The notes beneath the pieces are model-generated. The model did not search any database and was not told the DNA's origin. It was given only the letters and a program-made list of their open reading frames with translations. From Saprospiraceae bacterium (GTDB lineage: Bacteria > Bacteroidota > Bacteroidia > Chitinophagales > Saprospiraceae): 48,777 nt of DNA. Location: NCBI GenBank assembly GCA_020630475.1, contig JAHDBI010000008.1, positions 13,445 to 62,221 on the forward strand, given 5' to 3'. Below are positions 16,417-24,106 of the stretch, in pieces. A program made the position numbers and the translations under genes. The first letter of the stretch is position 1, and each line of letters starts with the position of its first letter.

Positions 16417-18537
16417 TTATACTTCTTGAAGTTCGGATTGAAAATTCCGAACCAGATTTTTCTGTATATCAGGAGTCACTTGGGTAAACTCAGAAAATTT
16501 CCGCTTGAACTTGGCTCTACCTTGAGTGATCGAACGCAGAGTAGAAGAATACTTATACAACTCCGACAATGGAACTTTGGCCGTGATTTTTTGATAATGT
16601 CCATCTGCATCCATACCTTGAATCATAGCTCTTCTGCCTTGTAAGTCACCCATAACATCTCCCATGACACTATCTGAACAAAGAATTTCCATTTCATAAA
16701 TAGGTTCTAAAACTTGAGGTCCTGCCTGTTCGAAGGCATTTTTAAACACCTGTGCCGAAGCAATCATAAACGCCATGTCATTAGAATCTACAGGGTGCAT
16801 TTTACCATCATAAATACATACGCGAATATCTTGGCAATAGGAACCCGTCAATGGGCCATTTTCCATTTTTTGCATAATTCCCTTTTTGATCGCATTGATG
16901 TACTTTGAATCAATAGACCCTCCAACAATACACCAATAAAATGCCAATTTGCCGCCCCATTCCAAATCCTCAATCATCGTCTTACGCACTGTCAATCCAT
17001 TTGGATCAGGCATTCCTTCATAATACGGTTCAATCCGCATATGGACTTCTGCAAATTGACCAGAACCTCCAGATTGCTTTTTATGTCTGTAAGAATCATC
17101 GGCTTGCCGAGTAATGGTTTCGCGATAAGGAATACGTGGTTTTTCAAATCCAAGTTGGATATTATTTACTTTTTCAATTCGATACTTGACTAAATCCAAG
17201 TGCAGTTGTCCTTGACCATGTAAGATTGTTTGTTTTAATTGGGGCGATTGTTCTACTATCAAAGTTGGGTCTTCCGTTTCGATTTGATGCAGAGCTTTCA
17301 TGAGCTTTTCCATTTCAGCTTTACTAGGCGGGACAACTGCAGATCGGATTCTTGGATCAGGAAAAGTTATTTTTTCAATTTGATGTGATTTTCCTTTTTC
17401 TGTTAATGTATCGTTTGTTGTGGCAAACTTCAATTTCACTGTAGCTCCCAAATCACCGGCGACCAATTGATTGACATTGGTTCTTTGCTTTCCATTGGAT
17501 TCGTATACCTGTGTAATCCTTTCTATATTTCTATCACATACTAATTCGGCTCCTGACTTAACATCTCCAGCATAAACCTTAAAATAAGAAACTTGTCCTA
17601 CCTGAGGCTCGGATAAGGTCTTGTATATAAACATGGTAGGTGGACCATCCACATCACACTTCAATGTAGATCCATCCTCCAACTTGGCTTCTGGGCGATC
17701 TGCAGGGCTAGGCGCAATATCTTTTAAGAAACCCATGATTCGTCCACTTCCTTTATTCTCTAATCCTGAAGCACAGAATACAGGATAAATGAGTTCTTGC
17801 GCTAATGCCATGGTTAATCCAGAGGCCAGCTCATCCTCATTCAATGTACCTTCTTCAAAAAACTTCTCCATTAAGCTTTCGTCATTTTCTGCGGCAGCTT
17901 CTACAAGGGCATTATGCATCGCTTGAGCACGACCCATTTCCGTTTCCGGAATGGCTACCTTTTCTGGTTTACCACCATCTTCATTAAAGACATACATGGT
18001 CATCCTTAAGGCATCAACAATAGTGGTAAAACCTTTTCCTTGGTCTAATGGATATTGGACAGGTAAAACTTTAGATCCAAATCTTTGCTTGGCCTGTTCA
18101 AGTGTGGCTTCGAAGTCAGATTTTTCATGATCAATTTGATTGATTACGAAAATCGCAGGAGTATTAAAATTTTGTACGTACTCCCAAACCAATTCGGTTC
18201 CAACCTCTACGCCATTTGCACTATTCAATAACATCAACGCCGTATCAGCGACTTTCATCGAAGAAACAACTTCACCGACAAAATCATCAGATCCTGGTGT
18301 ATCCAATATATTTATTTTACAATTTCTCCATTTAGCGTGAAGCAACGCACTAAAAAGTGACGTGCCTTTATCTTGTTCAATATTGGTATAATCAGAAACT
18401 GTGGATCCAGATTCTACATTACCTCTTCGACCTATGGCCTTTGATTCGAATAACATTGTTTCAGCAAAACTCGTCTTGCCACTTCCAGAATGACCGAGTA
18501 AAACAATGTTCCTAATATCTTTAGTTTGAACACTCAT
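16417..18537 (-). CDS. fusA2: EF-G2-like translation elongation factor paralogue
   Basis: A 706-residue EF-G paralogue. The start is the ATG at 18537 (MSVQTKDIRNIVLLG); the frame extends 57 bases upstream only from a GTG. The G domain has P-loop GHSGSGKTS (15-23), KGTSL in place of the switch-I RGITI, DTPGSDDF (79-86) instead of DTPGHVDF, and NQID (133-136) instead of NKxD. Domains II-V follow, with EF-G signatures such as PRIPYRETI and a C-terminal LQGRRAMIQGMD. The DTPGH His that positions the hydrolytic water is Ser here. The same SDDF pattern is in Bacteroides EF-G2, reported to support slow translation without GTP hydrolysis during starvation. Equivalent function here is inference; main EF-G must be elsewhere. 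It ends at a strong terminator and has a long leader. Confidence 0.88.
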   Translation of the reverse strand: MSVQTKDIRNIVLLGHSGSGKTSFAETMLFESKAIGRRGNVESGSTVSDYTNIEQDKGTSLFSALLHAKWRNCKINILDTPGSDDFVGEVVSSMKVADTALMLLNSANGVEVGTELVWEYVQNFNTPAIFVINQIDHEKSDFEATLEQAKQRFGSKVLPVQYPLDQGKGFTTIVDALRMTMYVFNEDGGKPEKVAIPETEMGRAQAMHNALVEAAAENDESLMEKFFEEGTLNEDELASGLTMALAQELIYPVFCASGLENKGSGRIMGFLKDIAPSPADRPEAKLEDGSTLKCDVDGPPTMFIYKTLSEPQVGQVSYFKVYAGDVKSGAELVCDRNIERITQVYESNGKQRTNVNQLVAGDLGATVKLKFATTNDTLTEKGKSHQIEKITFPDPRIRSAVVPPSKAEMEKLMKALHQIETEDPTLIVEQSPQLKQTILHGQGQLHLDLVKYRIEKVNNIQLGFEKPRIPYRETITRQADDSYRHKKQSGGSGQFAEVHMRIEPYYEGMPDPNGLTVRKTMIEDLEWGGKLAFYWCIVGGSIDSKYINAIKKGIMQKMENGPLTGSYCQDIRVCIYDGKMHPVDSNDMAFMIASAQVFKNAFEQAGPQVLEPIYEMEILCSDSVMGDVMGDLQGRRAMIQGMDADGHYQKITAKVPLSELYKYSSTLRSITQGRAKFKRKFSEFTQVTPDIQKNLVRNFQSELQEV

Positions 18538-18716
18538 ATAGCTGTTTTTGAGAATGAAAAATTGAATACACCGTCGAGAACAGTATATTATCACTTTTAA
18601 AAGATATATATTATAATTTAATTCTCAAAATAAGCTTAATTGAAAAATTATATACTGTTTTACTTGTAATTCAAAGTATAATATTCTTTAATATTTAACC
18701 CATTGACAATGTGGAA
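18538..18716 (-). promoter_or_regulatory. Leader of the EF-G2-like gene with two interleaved inverted repeats
   Basis: This 179-base AT-rich gap holds no gene. It has two perfect 10-base inverted repeats in the order A-B-A'-B': TTTTGAGAAT (18546-18555) with ATTCTCAAAA (18621-18630), and AACAGTATAT (18579-18588) with ATATACTGTT (18650-18659). The pairs cannot both form simple hairpins, so they would give either a pseudoknot or alternative structures in the transcript leader. A weak -7-like TATACTTTG (minus, 18672-18680) lies upstream. Confidence 0.4.
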
Positions 18717-19745
18717 TTAGACATTTTTGAGTAGGCCGAAAGCTTTTTGATTTTCCTTTGACTTTAGAAAAGCTTGGCAGGAATCCTTTATGGTTTCGTC
18801 ATATGGTCTATAAGTTAGGTTAAGATCTTTAATGGATTTTTCATTTTTATAAATCCAAACCTTTGAGGTGGATGCCACAGATTCTTTTGTGATTAATGGA
18901 AAAGAGTTCTTAAAAAATGAACGAATGTATTCTACTCTCCACGAAAGCCAACGAACTAAACCTTTGAGTTCTTTTTCAGGCTTCGGAACCTGGAGTCCTT
19001 GTGCGATGTCTTGGACTAAATCCTTTAATAAAACATTATGTCCATTAATAATAAAACGTTCGTCTTGAATACCAGTCTCTAATAATATGATTAAAGCATC
19101 TACTACATCCCGCACATCGACTACACCATTTCCGCCTGACGGATAATAAGCTACCCCCCTAAACAATGTATCATAAATAGAGAGTGAACTACGTTTCCAA
19201 TATCCTGCACCTAATATAACCGACGGATTTACTATGGCTGTTTTTAAACCTTCTGCCTGACCACGCCAAACTTCCATTTCGGACAAGTATTTACTCTGAG
19301 CATATTTAGAGTTATACTTACTACTTACCCAGGGTGTGCCCTCATGAATGGCTTTACCATTTGTCGATCTCCCTAGAGCTGCAATCGAACTGACATGAAT
19401 TAAGCTTTTGACATTTCGATATAAACATACGTTTACAATATTGGCCGTACCGTTAATATTGACATCCATCATTTTGTCGTGATCCTTTTTACTGAGACTA
19501 ACCATTGCTGCTGTATGAAAAACGACATCTACGTTTTCAAAAGCATCTTCTAAAAAAGGAACATCTAGTACGTCTCCATTGACCCATTCGACTTTATCCT
19601 GAATGGATTCGACCAAACCCATTCGACTATTTTCACGTTTCATACCGATGAGTTGATGATAACCCTGGGCATGAAGAGCATTAATTAAGTATGACCCAAC
19701 TAGTCCTGTTGCGCCTGTGACCAATATTCTTTTAGATTTGTCCAT
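18717..19745 (-). CDS. NAD(P)-dependent epimerase/dehydratase (extended SDR, dihydroflavonol-reductase-like)
   Basis: A 342-residue Rossmann-fold oxidoreductase. It has the nucleotide motif TGATGLVG (10-17), an acidic/Asp-containing GDVLD segment (57-61) and the catalytic set SS (119-120), Tyr148 and Lys152 in YAQSK. Phe/Trp-rich C-terminal residues form the substrate lobe. The pattern is that of atypical/extended SDRs acting on small carbonyl compounds or nucleotide sugars; the lack of sugar-epimerase motifs favours the flavonol-reductase-like branch, but the substrate is unknown. The start overlaps the end of the anmK gene by 14 bases, so the two are likely translated from one mRNA. Whether this reflects a shared pathway is open. 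Confidence 0.85.
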   Translation of the reverse strand: MDKSKRILVTGATGLVGSYLINALHAQGYHQLIGMKRENSRMGLVESIQDKVEWVNGDVLDVPFLEDAFENVDVVFHTAAMVSLSKKDHDKMMDVNINGTANIVNVCLYRNVKSLIHVSSIAALGRSTNGKAIHEGTPWVSSKYNSKYAQSKYLSEMEVWRGQAEGLKTAIVNPSVILGAGYWKRSSLSIYDTLFRGVAYYPSGGNGVVDVRDVVDALIILLETGIQDERFIINGHNVLLKDLVQDIAQGLQVPKPEKELKGLVRWLSWRVEYIRSFFKNSFPLITKESVASTSKVWIYKNEKSIKDLNLTYRPYDETIKDSCQAFLKSKENQKAFGLLKNV

Positions 19746-20832
19746 TGACTAATTTTCCGTAAACATCATATATGGCGCCCCCAATATTGTTTGACTTTGC
19801 ACCTGTGACACTTGATAATACATTGGGTACACCCAAGAACCTTAAATATCCTAGAAAAGACATCAAAATAGCCTCTTTATAATCGATAAGTTGCTCATCC
19901 GGCACAACTACCTCAATGTTTAATCCATCTAAAGCATTCGCTAGTAACTCCATTAAAAATTTATTCTTTGCACCTCCGCCTGTAACTAAAACTTTTCCAT
20001 GTTTTGCACCCTGACTATTCAAAAATGAAACAATTTGCATGACAATACATTCACAAGTAGTTCTTAATTGATCCTCAATATTATCCTTGAGGTCAAACTT
20101 GGTTAAGAAGTTTTTCTTGATCCATTGATTGTCTAATGACTTTGGTTCGATTTGATGAAAGTATTCACAACTATTTAAATCATTAAGCAACTGCTTATTT
20201 ACTTTTCCCTTTCGGGAATATTGACCATCCTGATCGAAAGCTAAACCTAAATTATTAGCCAAATGATTCAAGGCTTGGTTGCAAGGACAAATATCTAAGG
20301 CTCTGAACGATGGGTCTTGATAAGTCAAATTTGCAATCCCACCCAGATTTAAATAAAAATCATATCCTGAAAATAAATGCATTTCCGCAATCGGAACTAA
20401 AGGCGTGCCTTGACCAAGTAAAGCGACATCTTGAATTCTAAAATCCGAAATAACAGGAAGCTTGGTCAAAGCAGATAAGTAGCCCCCATTCCCAATTTGT
20501 TTAGACACTCCCTTTTCAGGAATATGAATAATCGTATGACCATGAGACGATATAAAATCAACCTTTTCTTTAGAATTTTTTAAAAAATCAAGTATTGCTT
20601 CGCCCCAAGCTAAGCATAAATCTTTATCCAAAATGGCTATTTCTTCAAATGAATTTTCTGCAACTCTACTTAATCGACTGACCAATTCTTGACCGTATTC
20701 TACCGTAATAGCGCGAATTAATGAATAATTAAAACCTCCATCTTCTTCACCAGTTACTTCGCAGAGTGCTATGTCTAATCCATCTAACGAACTTCCAGAC
20801 ATCAAACCTAAAACCTTATATGATTGTCTCAT
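19732..20832 (-). CDS. anmK: Anhydro-N-acetylmuramic acid kinase
   Basis: The 366-residue enzyme phosphorylates and opens 1,6-anhydroMurNAc from peptidoglycan turnover to MurNAc-6-phosphate in the cytoplasm. The start is the ATG at 20832, giving MRQSYKVLGLMSGSSLDGLD, the family's opening phosphate-binding loop (GLMSGSSLDGLD, 9-20). The open frame reaches 81 bases further but that crosses the likely TetR operator region. Further motifs are SHGHTIIH, NLGGIANLTY and the C-terminal LVTGGGAKNKFLMELL. Length agrees with the family. It is divergent from the TetR gene and upstream of the SDR gene. No etherase (murQ) or transporter is nearby, so the recycling genes appear scattered. Confidence 0.93.
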   Translation of the reverse strand: MRQSYKVLGLMSGSSLDGLDIALCEVTGEEDGGFNYSLIRAITVEYGQELVSRLSRVAENSFEEIAILDKDLCLAWGEAILDFLKNSKEKVDFISSHGHTIIHIPEKGVSKQIGNGGYLSALTKLPVISDFRIQDVALLGQGTPLVPIAEMHLFSGYDFYLNLGGIANLTYQDPSFRALDICPCNQALNHLANNLGLAFDQDGQYSRKGKVNKQLLNDLNSCEYFHQIEPKSLDNQWIKKNFLTKFDLKDNIEDQLRTTCECIVMQIVSFLNSQGAKHGKVLVTGGGAKNKFLMELLANALDGLNIEVVVPDEQLIDYKEAILMSFLGYLRFLGVPNVLSSVTGAKSNNIGGAIYDVYGKLVNGQI

Positions 20833-20896
20833 CAATACGAAAGTAATCAGTAATGACTTTTTATCGACAAAATTTGACAGTTCATATAAAAAACAT

Positions 20897-20934
20897 GGAA
20901 ACTTTAAACGCAATTAAAGTTTCCCACGTTTAAA
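20897..20934. promoter_or_regulatory. Overlapping inverted repeats, probable TetR operator in the anmK-tetR gap
   Basis: GGAAACTTTAA (20897-20907) and TTAAAGTTTCC (20914-20924) form a perfect 11-base-arm inverted repeat with a six-base spacer. A second perfect pair, TTTAAACG (20903-20910) and CGTTTAAA (20927-20934), overlaps it. They end 17 bases before the TetR start codon and 65 bases upstream of anmK. Position and symmetry fit an autoregulatory TetR-family operator; binding is inferred. Confidence 0.55.
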
Positions 20935-20951
20935 TGGCGTAATTTTACAAT

Positions 20952-21554
20952 ATGCAGCGCACGAAAATATTGGCAGTTAGTTTTGAATTATTCCTCAAGT
21001 ATGGAATCAAGAGCGTAAGCATTGATGACATCAGCAGATCTCTAGGAATATCCAAAAAAACATTTTATGAGTATTATACGAATAAGAAAGAATTAGTCAA
21101 AACTGTCATCGAGTACTTTGTGGAACAAGAGACGGAAGATTTAAATGAAATTGCAAAGACCACAGATAATGCCATTGAAGAAATGCTAGGTGTAGCAAAA
21201 TACATTTTGAATTTTCTAAAAGACATGTCTCCGTCCTTGGTGTATGATCTTAAGAAATATTATGGTGAAAGTTGGAAGATCATTGAACACAAACATATGA
21301 CTAATGTTCAAGAACAAATTAAAACTAATTTAATAAGAGGTAAAAAGGATGGACTCTATAAAGAATCCATAGACGATGATATCATTTCTAGGCTATATGT
21401 AGCACAGGCTATGACCATCACCAATGAAGACATTTTTCCAACAAAAGATTTTGTACGCACTAAATTATTCGAAGAACTCGTCGTATACCACTTATACGGT
21501 ATAGTTTCTGACAAAGGAAGAAAATACATTAAGAAAAGTCAATTAAACGCTTAA
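20952..21554 (+). CDS. TetR/AcrR-family transcriptional regulator of the efflux operon
   Basis: A 200-residue regulator with an N-terminal TetR helix-turn-helix: ILAVSFELFLKYGIKSVSID, then DISRSLGISKKTFYEYYTNK (helices about 5-55, recognition helix GISKKTFYEYY). The rest is an all-helical ligand/dimer domain. It is the first gene of an operon with TolC, adaptor and RND pump, only three bases from the TolC start. The classical arrangement suggests it represses its own operon and is released by a pump substrate. The upstream inverted repeats are a suitable operator. The inducer is unknown. An in-frame alternative start was not seen. Confidence 0.92.
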   Translation: MQRTKILAVSFELFLKYGIKSVSIDDISRSLGISKKTFYEYYTNKKELVKTVIEYFVEQETEDLNEIAKTTDNAIEEMLGVAKYILNFLKDMSPSLVYDLKKYYGESWKIIEHKHMTNVQEQIKTNLIRGKKDGLYKESIDDDIISRLYVAQAMTITNEDIFPTKDFVRTKLFEELVVYHLYGIVSDKGRKYIKKSQLNA

Positions 21555-21557
21555 TAC

Positions 21558-22937
21558 ATGAGAGCAATTTCAATACTTCTATTTTTCGTTTTGCTTGTTC
21601 AATTGAATATGCATGCACAACAAAGCATGTCTCTAAACGAAGCCATTCAATATGGACTAGAAAACCACAACAGATTAAAATTAGATGCACTAGATGAGCA
21701 AAAAGCAGAATGGAGTATAACAGAATTTAAGTCTATTGGAATGCCAAAACTCAACGCTGGTATTAACTATCAATATTACTTTGTTACTCCAGCACAACCG
21801 GTCGAAGATTTTATTTCTCCATCGGTTTATGGTGTTCTTTTTACTGAACAAGTCATTCCTCAAAAGGAACTACCAACGCCTGAGACATTTGAATTTTCGT
21901 TTTTTCTTAAAAATAACTTAAGCGGTAACATTGAATTAAGCTCCCTGGTTTTTGATGCTTCCTATTTATATGGATTGAAAGCAGCAAGGCTTTATCGCGA
22001 ATTAGTAGGACAACAAAAAAACACCACAGCATTCGAAATTAAATCCAATATCATCAAAGCCTACTTAAGTATTTTGATTGCAGAAGAAAACATGAAAATC
22101 GTTGACGATAATATTAAGACATTAAACACATCGTTGAAAGAAATTACTGAGATATACAAAAGTGGATTTATTGAATCTTTAGACGTTGATCGAATAAGTT
22201 TATCTCTAGAAAACACCTTGGCAGAAAAGGAAAATTTAACACAACTCATTCAAATTGGATACAATGTTTTGAAATTTCAAATGAGCTATCCTTTAAATGA
22301 AGATCTTTCCTTAAGTGAAGATTTGAAAATGATTGCATCAAAAATATCCATGGATGAAGTGGCCTTTGATGCTGAAATTGACTTTTATAAACGCCCCGAT
22401 TACCAAGCGATTGAAACTGGTCAAAAACTGAATGAGTTAAATTATAAAAGCACAAAATCAACTTTCCTTCCAAGTGCTCGAGCCTTTGTAAGCCTTTCAG
22501 AAAGTCTTCAACGAAACAGCCTTTTTGATAATAATGAAGCTGGGTTTCTTCCGTCTGCATCTGCTGGGCTCGCCATTAATATTCCGATTTATGATGGTCG
22601 AGAAAGAAAAAGCAAAATGGCTCAGATTAAATTGGAAATGGAAAAAACAGAGATTCAAAAGCTTGAATTTGAAAACGCCATCCGATTAGAAGTCGAGAAT
22701 GCAAAACTCAATTTTAAGAATGCAAAAAACACTTTAAATCAACGAAACAAAGTAGTTGAACTGAATCAAAATATTTATAACAAAAGTCTCATAAAATTCA
22801 AAGAAGGCGTTGGTTCTAGCTTTGAAGTTACAGAAGCAGAAGCTTCTCTTTATCAGGCACAAGCCTCATATATCAATGCCATGTATGAATTAGTAAATGC
22901 TAAAATGAACTTAGACATTGCTTACGGCAACATTTAA
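21558..22937 (+). CDS. TolC-family outer membrane efflux protein
   Basis: A 459-residue outer membrane channel subunit. The signal peptide (ILLFFVLLVQLNMHAQ, about 4-21) is followed by the usual OEP start MSLNEAIQYGLENHNRLKL. Two structural repeats of coiled-coil helices flank beta-strands; the end of the second repeat, KFKEGVGSSFEVTEAEASLY, followed by MNLDIAYGNI, is typical. Length and ends match. It would trimerise in the outer membrane and dock to the adaptor encoded nine bases downstream. It is translated right after the TetR gene (3-base gap). Substrate specificity cannot be read from this subunit. Confidence 0.93.
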   Translation: MRAISILLFFVLLVQLNMHAQQSMSLNEAIQYGLENHNRLKLDALDEQKAEWSITEFKSIGMPKLNAGINYQYYFVTPAQPVEDFISPSVYGVLFTEQVIPQKELPTPETFEFSFFLKNNLSGNIELSSLVFDASYLYGLKAARLYRELVGQQKNTTAFEIKSNIIKAYLSILIAEENMKIVDDNIKTLNTSLKEITEIYKSGFIESLDVDRISLSLENTLAEKENLTQLIQIGYNVLKFQMSYPLNEDLSLSEDLKMIASKISMDEVAFDAEIDFYKRPDYQAIETGQKLNELNYKSTKSTFLPSARAFVSLSESLQRNSLFDNNEAGFLPSASAGLAINIPIYDGRERKSKMAQIKLEMEKTEIQKLEFENAIRLEVENAKLNFKNAKNTLNQRNKVVELNQNIYNKSLIKFKEGVGSSFEVTEAEASLYQAQASYINAMYELVNAKMNLDIAYGNI

Positions 22938-22945
22938 TTAGAACT

Positions 22946-24097
22946 ATGAAAATTTCCAATATGCGTTACCTATTTATCCTCTCGATTAGCTTAATCCTTT
23001 TCGCTACTTCTTGCGGGCCAAAAGAAGATTCAAATAGTATTGATTCTTTAAAGAAAAACCTCTCTGAGAAGAAAAAAGAAATGAGTAATCTCCAGAAAGA
23101 AATAGATGAAATTGAATCCAAAATTATAGCGATTAACCCTCCGAAGAAAAAGTACAAGCCGGTGATGATTGATACGATTAAAAAATCAAACTTTAAAAGG
23201 TTTGTTGAAGTACAATCAAGTGTTCAATCAAGTGACCTTGTAAATGTTAGTAGTTCAACTGGTGGTCGAATCTTAAGCGTAAATGCTAAAGAAGGTCAGT
23301 CGGTGAGAAAAGGTCAATTAATCGCTACTCTTGACTTAGAGTCTGTCGAAAAGCAGATTCAAGAATTAACCATATCCAAAGATTTAGCAAACACTGTTTT
23401 TGAAAGGCAAAAGAGGCTTTGGGACCAAAACATTGGTTCGGAAATTCAATATCTCGAAGCGAAAAACAACAAAGAACGATTAGAGAAATCAATAGAGTCT
23501 TTAAACTTACAACTAAGTAAAAAGAATGTATACGCGCCAATAAGCGGCGTAGTAGATATGGAATTTCTGAAACAAGGAGAAATGGCTTCACCTGGAATGC
23601 CCATAATTCAAATCCTGAATACACGGCAAGTGAAAATTGTTGCAGACGTTCCAGAAAAGTATCTCCCTAATATTAAACGAGGAGATAATGTTGACATTCA
23701 CATTCCAGCTCTTGGGTTAGATATGTCAAAAAGGATATCTCTAATTGGCCGAAGTATCGATCCTTCAAATAGAACATTCAAATTAGAAATAGAGACGGGC
23801 AATGAAAAGAATGTACTCAAACCAAACTTACTTGCTCTTTTAAAATTTGTTGACTTGGAGGTTGAGGATGCCATAGTTGTTCCGCTGAATATCGTACAAG
23901 AGGAAGTAAACGGCCAACAGTTTGTTTATGTAGCTATCAAAAAAGATGGAGATCTCGTAGCTCAAAAAAATTACATCAGCATTGGCGAAAGCTATGAAGG
24001 CAACGTCATTGTAAATGAAGGGGTTCAATCCAATGAGCTCATAGTAACAGAAGGATCCAGGAGCATTAATGCAGGTGATTTATTAAATATCCAGTAA
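22946..24097 (+). CDS. RND efflux periplasmic adaptor lipoprotein
   Basis: A 383-residue membrane-fusion protein. The N-terminus has a lipoprotein signal, LFILSISLILFATSCGPKED, with the lipid Cys at 23; a second Met at position 6 is an alternative start. A short coiled coil (about 30-60, rich in Lys/Glu/Ser) is followed by lipoyl halves around GGRILSVNAKEGQSVRKGQL and YAPISGVVDMEFLKQGEMAS, with a helical hairpin between them. A beta-barrel domain follows (VADVPEKYLPNIKRGDNVD) and a membrane-proximal domain to the end. It bridges the RND pump and TolC encoded on either side. An extra predicted coiled coil before the first lipoyl part is less common. Confidence 0.92.
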   Translation: MKISNMRYLFILSISLILFATSCGPKEDSNSIDSLKKNLSEKKKEMSNLQKEIDEIESKIIAINPPKKKYKPVMIDTIKKSNFKRFVEVQSSVQSSDLVNVSSSTGGRILSVNAKEGQSVRKGQLIATLDLESVEKQIQELTISKDLANTVFERQKRLWDQNIGSEIQYLEAKNNKERLEKSIESLNLQLSKKNVYAPISGVVDMEFLKQGEMASPGMPIIQILNTRQVKIVADVPEKYLPNIKRGDNVDIHIPALGLDMSKRISLIGRSIDPSNRTFKLEIETGNEKNVLKPNLLALLKFVDLEVEDAIVVPLNIVQEEVNGQQFVYVAIKKDGDLVAQKNYISIGESYEGNVIVNEGVQSNELIVTEGSRSINAGDLLNIQ

Positions 24098-24106
24098 TCT
24101 AAGATC

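Noticed and set aside
18538..18594. Longer EF-G2 start at a GTG (18592-18594)
   Set aside because: The extra residues do not match the family, and the ATG at 18537 directly precedes the conserved N-terminus and fits the leader.
20833..20913. Longer anmK start upstream of 20832
   Set aside because: It adds residues with no family match and runs into the operator-like inverted repeats; the ATG at 20832 begins the canonical N-terminus.
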